This document shows positions 10,634-22,573 of a DNA stretch of 64,000 bases, piece after piece. The notes under the pieces were generated by a model that was not told the DNA's origin, did no database searches, and saw nothing but the letters and a program-made list of their open reading frames with translations. Source of the stretch: Enoplolaimus lenunculus (lineage: Eukaryota > Nematoda > Enoplea > Enoplida > Thoracostomopsidae); assembly GCA_030248215.1 (NCBI GenBank), contig JASANG010002723.1, positions 1-64,000 of the forward strand. The letters run 5' to 3'. The translations under genes and the position numbers were made by a program. Numbering within the stretch: position 1 is the stretch's first letter; each line of letters begins with the position of its first letter.

Positions 10634-11621
10634 TGTCGGGCAGGGGTCCTGTGGTTGCCCTGCAACCACAGTTCCCCCGCCCTCGATTGCCGCGGGCTCT
10701 GTTTATGTCCTCCCGTGGCCTCTAATGCCTGCAAACCCGCTTTTATGCGACATTACCGTCGCTTTGTATTTGTTAGAGTTAAGTCGATTTTAGTAGTTTA
10801 TGAATGTGCCGTTATCTCGCCTTATATTGTGCCTATATTCGTTATTTCTTATATTCTGGGTTATTTTTGCTCGCGCATTCCATTTTTCTATTCAAAACCC
10901 TTAAATTCCCCAAAAAATCTCTCCAAAATTCCCCAATTATTTTCAGCCAATTTTACGAGCTAATTCCCCTGAGTTTTCCGGCTAATTAATGTTTTTAACT
11001 TAGCTAGCTTTTACGTGCGTTTTCGGACATTGTGTTTTAGCGGACATTCTGGAATATTGTGAATATCGCGGATTTTGGTAAAATTACTAGTTTGCGGATA
11101 GATATCAGCCGGTATTTCGGCTCTAGGACGATATCGTAGTAAAAATAGTAATTTGTGCTTAGAAATAGCGGTTTTTAGCGACGTCTTAGCGTATACGTGA
11201 GTTTGCGTATTTTTCTGTAGCAACCAGTGCAATTCGTGTGTAACCGACATAATTGCGCGCAGCGTGTTGCGATTGGTTCTGTTCAGGCGAAATTGCCTTG
11301 AAAACGCTGGATTTGGACTATTTCTACCCGGATTTGACGTAAAATTTGGATTTTCGCCCGGTTTTGATATAATCTCGAGTTATCCCGAAATCTCGTAAAA
11401 TTGCGGATTTCGCGAGTCAAATTAGCATCGCCGATGTTTATGTTGTGTACGCTGCCATATTATTTGTTCTGTTACTTGTATTAAACCTATAAAACTCGGT
11501 GTTAACACTCCGGAGCGTACTAACCCGAATCAGATCACTTAGAATTGCATGAGTCAAAAACCTACAGTTTTCGGATATTTTGGCCTCAAACAGGGCCGAA
11601 TAGCGAAGTCCAGAGCTTACA
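10634..11621 (+). repeat. 3' LTR
   Basis: Direct repeat of 3695-4683, with the same ends and nearly the same length. Roughly 30 differences were seen by eye. Confidence 0.92.
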
Positions 11622-12810
11622 CTGTTTAGTTGAAAGGTCTGATGTCCCGGTTAATACCTAGACTGACATCGCCCAATAAAATTAACAAGTTTCTCAGTTG
11701 CGCATAACCGAACACCTTTTCTAGAGCATACACTGACCTTTGATTAAGTTGAACATAAATATCGGATTAAAATTAAAATCCATTCACGAAGGTTGCACAC
11801 AAAAACCACTGGGACAACAAATCCCCACTAGCTAAGCAATTTAAACGGAAACAAATAAACAATAACCGATAACAAAAAAGTGCTCAAACGAATCACAAAC
11901 TTCTTACTTTGTAAACAGCTCGGCTTTCGTTAGACAAGAAAAGCTTACCTATGTATACAACGGTACTTGATGAGATCCAATACAAATATACAGGATTTTA
12001 CCTTGCAGCTCATTTTTCAAACAACTGACACTTTAAATTTTATTAACTGAGCGAATCGATTTTTTTATTATTTGCTATCTCCCGTCCATAATCGCGACTA
12101 TATGAGGAAGATCTAGACGGCGCAAACTATTATAATGTCAGCCATCGTCAACCTACTGCTCTTTTAAGTTCCTTCACGGAATTGTTCATTACAGAGAAAA
12201 ATGCTATGGTTTTAGTTAAAATAGATATTCTGATGCTGAAACTCATCCATACTATTAAAAAATTTGTGGATTAAAGTATTCGCTATTTATTTCCGTTGTT
12301 TTTATCATTATCCTTTTAAGATACTTTTTCAGTATTTTACAATCAATACCCTACTTTCATGTATACAAAGATTCGCAATAGTTTCCCATTGGTTGTACGC
12401 AGATAAACGTTCGCGTATTTTGAATATGATTGTTTTCCAGCTGTTGTAGTTCACACTTCATCTCTAAATTAAATGCAATTCAAATGTGATCCGCCACATG
12501 GTTAAAAGACATGCAAGCTCCACAAGTCCCCTTTTCGATTGACCTTGGGGCCGATAGCCCCAACCATGCCTGGTATGCTTTCGAACTGCAGGGGATTTAG
12601 GGAGCGGAAGCTTCCTGAAAACGAGATCGTTGTGGCGGGGGAAACGTTTTCACTATAGGAAGCTACAAAAGTGCCGTCATGCTGAAGCCTTGGCGTAAAG
12701 GACAAGCATATGTTAACTAAGCCTTTGAGCCATAAAAAGACACTAGGAGACTGAATACATGAAGATTTTACTATGTATATGTTAATACGATTTGCAAGGG
12801 CAGGGTGTAG
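11622..12810. other. Gene-free stretch right of the LTR element
   Basis: AT-rich. A 118-codon minus-strand open frame (12858-12502) overlaps the end of the palindrome-rich inverted-repeat element; it has no recognisable domain and was not called. Confidence 0.4.
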
Positions 12811-13570
12811 TGCGGGATTCACGTTATTACCGGGAAGACGGGTCACGGATTGTCCCATGTAGATTCAACATCAACCTTAAAAGTTGGGTTCTCTATCGGG
12901 TCAACAGACAAATCTCGAACGTCATATGATATTGGCTTATAAACTACCGCTGTCAAATTTTCAATGAGTCGGTATGCCACATGATACTGTGTAAATTTAT
13001 GCAAATATCACATCATATTCCAAAATTACAACGAATATCATGTGAGATTCAGCGGACAGTGTAGTCTTCTCTTCGGCTGCTAATATAAATGGAAAGTCGG
13101 ACGGCAGCGCCACACACTGCAAAATATGGCGTGTCAAATTTACTCTTTCCGAAATAGGCTCTGTGGTTCTACGCAAACTGAGTCAATTTCCACTCCGCCA
13201 GAGTCAAATTCGACTCACTTAGGCGCACACTTGACTCTGGCGGAGTCGAATTTGGCTCAGTTAGTATAGCCCGTTTGATTCTATTTCGGAGGAAGTCAAT
13301 TTGACTCACCATTTTTTGCAGTGCATACTGCATATATGCTTTAAAATGTCGACCACATGCATAATTCAACAATTCAAATTTGAAATTCTCGTATGATATT
13401 CAACAGGACAATTTTGAATATGTTACCTCAAGTATGCAGCCACATGAAAATATATCATATGATATTCGCAGACAGTACCTCGAATATTATATTGAAGAAC
13501 AAAATGTGACCTACACATGATAATAGCAGACAAATTCGAATTTTTGAATATGATCATCACAGTGAGAAAT
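12811..13570. mobile_element. GCGGGRTTCACG inverted-repeat element, old copy split by another element
   Basis: It begins TGCGGGATTCACGTTAT, the end sequence of the intact copies at 40014-40696 and 62792-63412. It holds the same internal CATATGATATTC palindromes and the stretch near CTCAAGTATGCAG. A CACTG element (13115-13323) sits inside it. The far end has decayed. Confidence 0.6.
13115..13323. mobile_element. CACTG/GAGTCAAATTGACTC inverted-repeat element (family A)
   Basis: Starts CACTGCAAAA and ends TTTTTTGCAGTG. The arms carry the inverted pair AGTCAAATTGACT and CTCCGAAATAGG. A second inverted pair in the middle is built on ACTCCGCCAGAGTC. Non-coding, 209 bp; typical of a MITE. Confidence 0.8.
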
Positions 13571-13571
13571 G

Positions 13572-14590
13572 GCGAATGCGGTGTCACGGTTTAATTTTAT
13601 CCCCGTTTAAGTCTTCCGCTGCAGAATTAAACTAAGTAGTTTAATTCTTCCCCGAAAAAAACTAAACCAGTTTAAATCATCCCCTCATGGCGATTTCATT
13701 TTGCCCGCAATAAAGACGCGGTTTAATACTTACCCTGTATAATCTTCCCCGATTGAACTATACCAAACTAATCCTTCCCCAACCTTTGGTTTAACTCTTC
13801 AAAAATGTTATAGTCATCTGGATTACAGATTCAGCACCGTAGTATTTGTAATATAGTTATGTACGCATATACTGCAATCCTCGGGCACATTTGAGTGTAA
13901 TGTTGCGTGCAGTTGCAATGCATAGCTAGGCGTTTAATATTACACATTTTTGTTGAATTTAGATTTAAATACTTCGAATGCGGCAAAATCTTGCGGTTTG
14001 TAATCGAATTCAGTTGTGCAAAAATCGAATCCAACATTGTTTGGCAATATGTTTTTTTGTTTATATAAAACCGAATCTTTTTGTTTCAGGTGACAAATCT
14101 CAGAACTAGAGGCCGGGCATGAAAAAATTGCGTAGGCAAAAAAAGTCGACTTCCTGGCGTAATAAATTTTATGAATAGTTTTGCAGGTTGAACGGCAATA
14201 TTCAAATTTTATAATGTTGGTATTCAGAAACAAACGGTACAACTGTTTGAGAACATGTCGGTTCGAAGGGGTGCAATCCAACACAGAAAAAATTCTACCA
14301 CGACTGGTGTCACAGAAACATACGAGGGAAGAATTATATTGTGAGCGGAGAAAAATTAAGTTAGCGTAATTTTAGTCTAATTTACCCGGGAGAAGAGGTA
14401 CCGAGGAAAAATTAAAATTGTCTGATTTTAGTCTAATTAGTCCGGGGAAGCGTTTAAAGTGGAGAAGATTTATACCGCGAGCGGGGGAGAATTAAACTAG
14501 TTTACGTAATTCTTCCGGAGGGGGGGATTGTACGGGGGAATTATGCCGTGAAACCGGAACTGACTGCAAGGATTAAACAGGTGTAGTGAC
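13572..14590. mobile_element. Large foldback element with arrays of TTTAATTCTTCCCC
   Basis: The left 230 bp repeats short TTTAATTNTTCCCC words and the right 250 bp repeats their complement (GGGGAAGATTAAAC-like). The tips (GTGTCACGGTTTAATT and GCCGTGAAACCGG) also match inverted. The 500-bp core has only short frames. It resembles foldback or Mutator-like elements with subterminal repeat arrays; no transposase was seen. Confidence 0.6.
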
Positions 14591-14619
14591 CGGGGTGATT
14601 TTTGCCTATGAGAGTACAC

Positions 14620-14752
14620 AGCAAAAAATAGTGAGTCAAATTGACTTTCTCCGAAATAGGCTTTTCCTGAATAGGCATACTGAGTAAAAATTCGACGTCG
14701 CCAGAGTTAAATTGATTCGAATTTGACTCAGGCGGAGTTTCGTTTAAGCGTA
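14620..14752. mobile_element. Family A (CACTG) element, partial
   Basis: CACAGCAAAAAATAGTGAG, then AGTCAAATTGACTTTCTCCG and the GCCAGAGTTAAATT core; the right arm is lost. Confidence 0.65.
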
Positions 14753-14788
14753 ATGGTGGCACAACTTAACCAACATAAAATGTTTGTT

Positions 14789-15058
14789 TTAACCCTTTCT
14801 CACATGAATATTTTCTATTTCCCCTGAGACCTACTTTTATGCAACGAATCGAACTCCAGTGACTGGAGTGGGAGGCGTATACTAACACCACTGAGCTATA
14901 AGAGCTTGACGCTCGAGCCCGAGGGGGTCTCACGTCTTGTGGTGATTTAGTACTATGTATACGTCTTGCAATTGTTAAACACGGTGCGATATACACTATT
15001 TAACGTATATACACTGCGCTGAGTTGCCTACAGGCAACTCAATGTGAGAAGGGGTTAA
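14789..15058 (-). mobile_element. tRNA-Gly-like element with TTAACCC terminal inverted repeats
   Basis: Ends are TTAACCCTTTCTCACAT and ATGTGAGAAGGGGTTAA, an inverted pair. Inside, on the minus strand, is a tRNA-like block: A box TAGCTCAGTGG, then CGCCTCCCACTCC as in the anticodon arm of tRNA-Gly(CCC), then B box AGTTCGATTCG. Other copies are at 44083-44300, 46316-46586, 48652-48916, 48943-49213 and 54261-54520. Confidence 0.75.
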
Positions 15059-15264
15059 AGCAGAGCAGTTATATTTTGTACTATACGAACCAGTAATACA
15101 TTAAAACTTGTAATGTTTCATGTCTCTATAAATCTTTAGTTCACGCTCCAGCTTGAATTTTGTGTGCACTTAAATTGATGAAAGGAAACAATTTTGTTTT
15201 TCGGAAATGAATTTGAGTCCAGATATTACATTGGAATTGTTGTAAACTGCAAGTTGTGGCCAAT

Positions 15265-15458
15265 GTAAAGAACTGGGGCGGCACAGTATTATAATCATAT
15301 TCCTAAAACCTAAGCCTAAACCTAAACCTAAGCGTAAGAATGAGCATAATCCTAAGCCTAAGACTAAGCCAAGCAAAAAAGTTTGTATAAAACTATAAGC
15401 TTACTGTTTTTAGTCCAACAGAAAACCGTTCCGCCCCTGATATTTACATGGGCCCAAG
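15265..15458 (+). mobile_element. TTAGGC-family element
   Basis: A core of CCTAAG-like hexamers (CCTAAGCCTAAACCTAAACC) between one end like GGGGCGGCACAGTATTATAA and the other end GTTCCGCCCCTGATATTTAC. The two ends are imperfect inverted copies of one another. Non-coding. Confidence 0.65.
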
Positions 15459-15459
15459 T

Positions 15460-16445
15460 TGTTCACCAATTAAAGGCATTGGGATGGCAGTCTATCTAAT
15501 ATTTAACATAGAATTACTATTTTCTGTACGAATGGTAAATGTGTATTTGACAATGACAAGATTTTGGACAGAAATCTATTTGCAATAAATTTTGCTTGTT
15601 CTGTCAAATGCAGTTATCAGGCTAAATCGCCCAGATAAGTTAAAACTGGCTGTTTGCAAACATTGCAAAGGTAATAGCTACTGCATTGTGCTTATAAGAT
15701 CATACTGTGATTATTTACCGCTTTGTGGGAACTTTACCAAAAGCCAAACGATAAACGCTTAAATGGCTAGTAATAAATGTGATAATATATAGATGTGTAG
15801 ATCGTATGCTCGCTAAAACGGTCATAACGCTGGTCAAATCAGTGATTTTACTGCGCTAATATTTTGACATAACAAAATCATTTTACCGAAAGAGTTTAGT
15901 GGCTCATATTTGTGGGTGACTCTGGCCCAAATTAGGGACAAATATCTCAAATTGGAGCGATACCTGTTTTTATATCGTTCAGCCAAACTAACTCTTTGAA
16001 TACTATTCCACTCTGTAAAAACACTCTACTTAAAATAGTATAGTTATATTTTACTAACTTTTTTAAGTATAAGTGTACTAAATATTGAGTAATTGTTTGC
16101 TTAAATAATGTAAATATGTAAAACTACTGTTGTCATTTCCTGATTAATTAAGTAAGTGTAAAGCTAAAAATTTTGTGTTTGCTTAAAATTAAGTAAAACT
16201 TGCGAAGCACCATAGTAAGTAAAACCGGCACTTAATTCGGCAACAGTTTTACTTAATTTTAAGCATATTTTTAGTAAGAATATGGCTATTGTTTTGCAAT
16301 TTCATTGAAAATCGTTGTCACAATTTTTGATTAAAATTTTATTAAGATGCTTAGTCAGGTTGTCGAGCTATCCAGCTTTAGTTAATATATTAATGATTTT
16401 CATAATTTGTTCTAATATTTTTTGTTTCATATAAGGAGCAATGTT
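15460..16445. other. AT-rich stretch, no gene seen
   Basis: Short AAGTAAAAC and TTAAGTAT words recur near 16040-16270. No exon, RNA gene or clear inverted-repeat element was recognised. Confidence 0.4.
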
Positions 16446-16446
16446 A

Positions 16447-17756
16447 CACTAATGCAGAACAGTTGGGACAGTTAGGATAGTTGTACAACGGGACAGCTGG
16501 GACATTTGGGACAGTGGGGACAGTTGAGACAGTTGTACAGCGGCACAGTTGGGACAGTGGGGACAGTTGACACAGTTGTACAGCGGCGCAGTTAGGACAG
16601 TGGAGACAGTTGGACATCGAGACAGTTGAGACCAGAGCTGCACGTTACCCGCGGGCGCCCGCGGATAAGGCGGATGTATTCGCGGGTAAAGAATTTCAGA
16701 GCCCGAGTAAAATTTGTGATTCTTTACCCGCCTAAAATTTTCATTAGAAACTCGCTGTCCCAAAAGCCCCAACGGTCCCGTAGTCCCAACTGTCCCGCTG
16801 TCCAAGCTGTTCTGCTGTGCCAACTGTCCCGTTGTCCCAACTGCCTCACTGTCCCAACTGTCCCAATTGTCCCGCTGTCCCAACTGTTTAACTTTCCAGC
16901 TATCCAACTTTTCCCCAACTGTCCCGCTGTCCAACTGTCACGCTGTCCAGCTGTCCCCATTGTCCAACTGTCCCAACTGTCTCAACTGTCTCCTCTGTCC
17001 CAAATGTTCCGCTACCAACTGTCCCAACTGTCGCGCTATTCTACGGTCACCACTGCCCCATCTATCTCGCTGTTCAACTGTCCCCACTGTCCCAACGGCA
17101 CCAATTGTCTCGCTGCCCAACTGTCCTCACAGTCCCAACTGTCCAACTGTCCCCCTGCCTCAACTGTCCCGCTTTCCAACTGCTTCACTGTCCCAACTGT
17201 CCCAACCGTCTCGCTGTTCAGCTGTCCCAACTGTCTCGCTGTCCAATTGTCCCGCTGTACAACTGTCACGCTGTCCAATTGTCTCCACTGTCCCAGCTAT
17301 CTCGCTGTCCAACTGACCGCACTGATTCCACTGTCCCAACTGTCATAACTGTCCCGCAGTCCAACTATCCTGGTGTCACAAATGTCCAAATGTCCCACCG
17401 TCCAACTATCCCCATAGTCCCAACTGTCCCAATTGCCCCGCTATTTAACTTTCCCCCAACTGTCCCGCTGTCTCATGGGTCGCTCTGTCCCAGCTATATC
17501 GCTGTCCAACTGACCGCACTGGTTCCACTGTCTTAACTGTCCTAACTGTTCCGCTGTCCAACTATCCCCACTGTCACAAATGTTCCAAATGTCCTGCTGT
17601 CTAATTATCCAAATAGTCCCAACTGCCCCGCTATTTAACTTTCCCCCAACTGTCCCGCTGTCTCGCTGACCAACTGCCCCAACTGTCCCGGTCAATTGTC
17701 CCGCCGTCCAACTGTCATACTGTCCAACTGTCCCCACTGTCCCAACTATCCCAACC
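16447..17756. repeat. CTGTCCCAA minisatellite with an inverted left arm
   Basis: About 1 kb (16760-17756) of tandem 10-12-bp units of the type CTGTCCCAACTGTCCCGCTGTC. The left 180 bp (16452-16628) has the complement orientation (GGGACAGTTGGGACAG). Between them lies a 110-bp block with ACCCGCGGGCGCCCGCGG, and a related block follows at 17757-17870. Long open frames across it are by-products of the repeat. Confidence 0.85.
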
Positions 17757-17879
17757 AGAGGTGTAAGTAGGTAAAGATTTTTTACACGCGTTTTGCTTAC
17801 CCGCGTAAACTTTATATGTTTACCCGCGGTACATCCCCGCAAAATTCCTTTACCCGTTACGAGAACACAGGAACAGTGT

Positions 17880-19585
17880 GGGGACAGTGGGCGCAATAAT
17901 ATTGCTGAGCATTGGCATTCACATATGAGTGTAACTAATTTTTTCTAGGCTTCGGCTTCGGTATAGCCACATCCTTACCCTTAGGCTTACGCTTCGACTC
18001 TGAATATCATTATACCACTACAAGCCTGTGCTATACATTGGCTCAAATTTTTAAATAACAAACAAAATGTTTATTAAATTTGCATCAGAATTCAAAACAA
18101 TTTTTTCTCAAATTTAAATTATTAAATCAAATTTCACGCTTTTCGTCGAAGATATTAATTCATTAATTGATACAACATTCATGATACACATATAGGCGCT
18201 TTTTAACTTATCCCTACCACAAGAGAAAACGTTCCCCACATAGAAAAAAACTGGTTTAATGGGGATTTGTTCAGGAGACCCTTAGCAGGACCTGCGGCTA
18301 TCACCCCACAAGCCCTCCACACTAAGCAATTCATAATTAGAACACTTTTAATTTTAAGGAACTACTATCCTGGATTTTATACACATATATATAACTATAT
18401 ATATTATATATATTATATATATGTATATATATATTTGGTAGAGGTATAAGGCAATTTTGGACGTTTTGATTAATGAATATAAAACATCGAATAGAAAGAT
18501 TACTGTTATGTAATATATATTGTGCTTTGTTGCGGAAGTCATAGACAGCTGCGACAACAATGTTGCAACAAAAATTTTACACCTAGTTTTAAGTGACTAT
18601 TAACGCTTTACCGCAAAAAATTACACAATAACACAAAAAGTGTCCTAAATTCGAAGAAAAATATTTTTGATTTATTGAAAGCAGCCTATTTCAGCCAATA
18701 AACGGCATAAAGTGCTTTGAAATGTGTTTTAGGTACCATAACAAAAAATTGTCAAATTTCAAGACTGAAAAGTTTGGAATTTCAGACATTAACAGTCTTA
18801 AAAAGCTTACAAAATTTGTGTCAAAAATAATAAGCCACAAGTTTCTTACTTTCAAAAACAGTATAGCCAAATGAGGTATATTGAAGAACAAATTATCTGA
18901 CTTAAATGTATGTAAAAGAGTTGCTCCCTTTATGTACTCTGGCCCATGTAAAGATCAGGGGCGGAACGTTTTTCTGTGGGACTGCCATATTTTGTTGAAC
19001 ATCGGCCCGCTATTTCGGGGTCGGCGCCACGGGCAAATGTTTGTGTCTATTACTTACAAACTGAAAAATAAGCAAAACTATTATTCAGACATTAGTTTTA
19101 TATTTCAGACATTTTTGTCTTATACGTTTCCCAAATACTCGTAAAAAGTCTGCAATTCAAGACATGTATGCCATAGTCTACACTCTAAAGACGTATAATT
19201 GTTGTGATATTTCAGAAAATATTTCTTCAATATAAAACAATTTGTTCTCCGTGTTGTGGAGTCTATTTTTAGTTCGGTGTACGTGAGGAATCGGCCTCTG
19301 TGGGCAGAGTTCAATATACATGGTGGCCAACCTAGAAATTTTTTCAAAACACACAACTGAGTTCGTGTTTTGAAAAATTATTTTAGAATTACAAAAATAC
19401 ACTGTTACGCAAATTGTTCTAGGATCCGCTGTAAATTTACCTGCCAGCCGGGTACTAATTCCTATTTGTGGGGTCCGGACAATTTTTGTACTTTTCACAA
19501 ACTTGCTGTACGTTTCAACCAGTTATAGGGATGTTGAGTTGAACATCAGTTCAAGCGCTAAACGATTTTCTCGATTTTATACAGT
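17880..19585. other. Gene-free stretch with an AT microsatellite
   Basis: An (AT)n tract lies at about 18385-18440. The TTAGGC-family end (GATCAGGGGCGGAACG) appears near 18950. Minus-strand open frames at 19120-19498 read like protein in places but have no consistent exon phase and no known domain. Confidence 0.4.
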
Positions 19586-19587
19586 AA

Positions 19588-19904
19588 TGCATCGTTCTCA
19601 ATAAAAAAGCTTCATTTTTCCACCGAAAACATTAAAAGATAGGGTTATAACACGTGTCAATTTTCTCAATTGTCTTGCGTTAACCCTACCCTAACGCAGA
19701 AATTTCGTTAACCCTATCCTAACAAATGTCACAGCCCTATCCTAATACGTGTCACAGGGCATCTTGTAACACGCATTAGGGTAGAGTTAACGCAATTTTT
19801 GCGTTATGGTATGGTTAACGCAAGACAATTTTGAAAATGGACACGTGTTAACCCTACCTTATGTTTTCGGTGGATAAATGAAATTTTTTATTATGAACGA
19901 TGCA
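19588..19904. mobile_element. Foldback element (GCGTTAACCCTACC family)
   Basis: About 100-bp inverted arms. The outer tips TGCATCGTTC and GAACGATGCA match, followed by TTCCACCGAAAACAT and the word TTGTCTTGCGTTAACC repeated inverted. The middle has further GTTAACCCTA repeats. Non-coding. Confidence 0.75.
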
Positions 19905-20477
19905 TAATTATGTATGTATATATGTATAATGTTATATATACAAATATATAATATATAAATGTAACTATAATACATTAAATTTATACACTACAAATATGGT
20001 TTGGAATCCGAAATTTCCACTCGACAATACGTCGCCCATCATTATGTTTATGCTTTGGGTTAGGCTTAGGTTGCGTTTTAAGGATTATCCTTTAGACTTT
20101 ATTTAAAGGTTTTGGGACACTGTTGGTCGACAAGTTGTCGGTCGACGAATTTTCGTAGATTCGGCAAAACTACATATAAAATTAGTCGAACACGAATTTA
20201 AGACTATTGTCAAAAATACAAAACGCTTTTACCATTTTAAAAAAAGCGTTTACAAAATTGCGTTCTGCTACACTAGCGATTCGTTTCAGAGTTACTCCGC
20301 TGACAGTAAAAAGTTTTGAAAACTGCTGTTTGAAACGTGAAAAGCGCTTTTAATATAACGAGCTATGCTTGACACGGTTCTTGCATTTTCTACATACGGT
20401 GTAGTCTAAAAATTGAAATAATTCGTAGGCATAGAACGTCAATCATTGTTTGACACAGAATGTTTCATTTTTTACAA

Positions 20478-20966
20478 TCAAGTCAAATCATTATCAGTGT
20501 TCAACAAACTCAACACTTTATCATTTGAAATTCCCCTCAAGTCGAAACCTTCGAGCCCTGGAAAATATACCGGAACCCTGTCAATTTGGAGTACATTCGA
20601 CTCGCGCCAAGGTCCGGTTAAACCCAATGCGTTCACTGCTCGTGCACGACACTGGACGGTTCCTGTATATCCGGGAGGAAATCGAAAACTCTCTCCATAT
20701 CCGGTAAGGCCGACATCTAATCGTCGATTGAAAAATTCAGACACCAAAACGCCGTTATTTTCAAACCAGCATACCAAATCAAAATGTCTATCTTTCGTTG
20801 TTGCCCCGTGATCACCCCATTCGTAAGGATCAGACCAACGAACCCTAAAATTGTAAACGTCCAGTACTTGTGGGTCAGAATAGCTGACCCCCATTACAAC
20901 CTTGGTTCCTCGCATCGTTGCACGAACCCTGCTGATCCGTGTAGGATTGCCACGTTTTTGTTTTCG
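20478..20966 (-). CDS. Fibronectin type III-like exon of an unidentified extracellular or receptor protein
   Basis: A strong acceptor (TGTGTTGTATTTTAG at 20967 and up) opens an exon in phase 0. The reading frame stays open for about 160 codons. The core has the features of an FN3 beta-sandwich: VRWSDP early, FDLVCWFENNGVLVSE, then the late-strand signature VQCRARAVNALGLTGPW. The two Cys and the W-P, L and Y/W positions fit. FN3 domains act in adhesion molecules, receptors and large intracellular scaffolds; which one is unknown. The donor is uncertain: CCG|GTATAT after DRVP is the best fit, otherwise the frame ends at 20478. Neighbouring exons were not found. Confidence 0.6.
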   Translation of the reverse strand, partial: RKQKRGNPTRISRVRATMRGTKVVMGVSYSDPQVLDVYNFRVRWSDPYEWGDHGATTKDRHFDLVCWFENNGVLVSEFFNRRLDVGLTGYGESFRFPPGYTGTVQCRARAVNALGLTGPWRESNVLQIDRVPVYFPGLEGFDLRGISNDKVLSLLNTDNDLT

Positions 20967-21070
20967 CTAAAATACAACACAGTTCATTTGCGGTTTGTTG
21001 CATAGTCCACAACGTCCACTTTGTTCTGACTTTCAGAAATGTAACCTAATCACCTAATGCTAGCTTTAGT

Positions 21071-21363
21071 CCGCCGTTCACATGAAATCCGGGGTGGCCA
21101 CAAAATGTGTCCTAGTCCAGGGTTAACGAGAGGTCATTGACACTACCTCAACGAAAATTTTCCGTTGACCCTACCTCAACGAGTGGTTTCTGGCCACTCG
21201 TTGAGGTAGGATCAATACTTTTTTACAAATAACGCCACGCGTTGACCCTATTTCAACGCAAAATTTCCGTTGGCCCTACCTGAACGTGTATCACAAATTG
21301 CTCGCTACCCGTGGGCTATGACACATTTTGTGGCCAGCCCGAATTTTATAATGTGACCGGCGC
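21071..21363. mobile_element. Foldback element (GGCCACAAAATGTGTC family)
   Basis: The inverted arms carry GTGGCCACAAAATGTGTCCTA on the left and its near complement TATGACACATTTTGTGGCC on the right. The middle repeats words like GTTGACCCTACCTCAACG in both orientations. It resembles the foldback at 19588-19904 in design but not in end sequence. Confidence 0.72.
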
Positions 21364-22107
21364 ATGGATAGACTAACTTGCGTACTAGCAACTTCATGTG
21401 CAAATTAAATATATTTCATTGTTGCATTGTATCAATAGGAGTGATGCTAACACGAAGTATTCTATCTTCATTTAATATGATGATTACAAACAGTCTTGGT
21501 CTCAACCGCAAATATGCAAGGAAAACAAAACTTTGTGACTCCGTTTCAGTAAAAACATGACTACGAGTGGCCATAGGCAGGGTGTAAACCGGATACTTGT
21601 TCCGTTGGTCGCTTCAGCAGAAATCGTTTTCAGTTTCCGTTTTTCAATCACCAAAATTTAAGCAATTTTATTACACCGAATCCGGAACCAAAATAACACA
21701 AGTTGGATACGTAATATATAGGTGCTAAGCACAGTTGAAAATACTGGCTTAAAATGTTATTGTACTATCACGCAGCAAACTTACCCATGATTGGCCAAAA
21801 ACAACGCTAGCAATAATTAATTGCACAATAAATAAATGTCTAATGAATAAATACATAGTTAAACGGTTTTATTTTGCTTTTAAACCCTATAAGTTTTATA
21901 GCTAAAAATGTGTGCCCGTATACTCAAATGTATGTGACAATTATCACCAATTGGTAATAGGTCGTTTAAAATTCGATTTTGCCAATCTAAAATTTAAAAA
22001 TTTTACGCTTTTGTTGCATTCGAATGATGCTACTTATGAGCCGAGACTTATTTCCTTAGCTGCACCAGTTTGCTTGTTTGAAAACCTGTTGCTAAGTTGA
22101 GATATGC

Positions 22108-22285
22108 GAATATTGGTGAGTCAAATTGTCTATCTCCGAAATGAGGCAAACTCGACTCCGCCAGAGTCAAACGTGCGACTCAGTGTGTTGAATTTGACAC
22201 TGTCGGAGTCGAATTTGACCCATTTTGTGTACTCACGTAGAGCCTATTTCGGAGAGAGGTAATTTGACTCACCATTTTTGCAGTG
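22108..22285. mobile_element. Family A (CACTG) element
   Basis: TTGGTGAGTCAAATTG at one end and GGTAATTTGACTCACC then GCAGTG at the other, with the ACTCCGCCAGAGTC core. Confidence 0.72.
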
Positions 22286-22573
22286 TGGCCGACGGAAAAT
22301 GTCGAAAATCCACTACGAAAATTCTAATAGGGGTGGGCGTTTGACCCTTCAAACCGGTGCCATAGGATGTATACTTAAGCACGTTTCACAATATGTGTCC
22401 TTGCCTGATTTGATGCTAAACCTAAACCTAAAGTCTCAGACATCGGTGTAACGTCTGCCCTGCAGCAAATGTATAAGCTTCGATTGTAAATTATTAGAAG
22501 TCACCACATTTTTGCTTTTTTACATTACAATACTCCTAGTAAACTAAAAATATTTTGTCATATGCCTCACAGG

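Larger units (their letters stand above)
3695..11621 (+). mobile_element. LTR retroelement, Gag-bearing, apparently lacking pol (non-autonomous)
   Basis: Two directly repeated LTRs (3695-4683 and 10634-11621) start TG, end CA and are about 97% alike by eye, so the insertion is fairly young. Between them lie a primer-binding site, a Gag ORF, a short acidic 98-codon ORF (6997-7293), a second long ORF, and about 1.6 kb of non-coding sequence. No protease, reverse transcriptase, RNase H or integrase motif was seen in any frame. This suggests a non-autonomous element moved by a partner. The superfamily (Ty3-like or other) cannot be settled without pol. No target-site duplication is visible (CCACC left, CTGTT right), so the flanks may be rearranged. 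It is treated as a fossil copy. Confidence 0.88.

Noticed and set aside
12502-12858. 118-codon minus frame
   Set aside because: Overlaps the end of a family D element and has no domain or splice support.
16626-17536. Several long overlapping open frames rich in Cys, Pro and Ser
   Set aside because: All arise from the CTGTCCCAA minisatellite, which is stop-poor in every frame.
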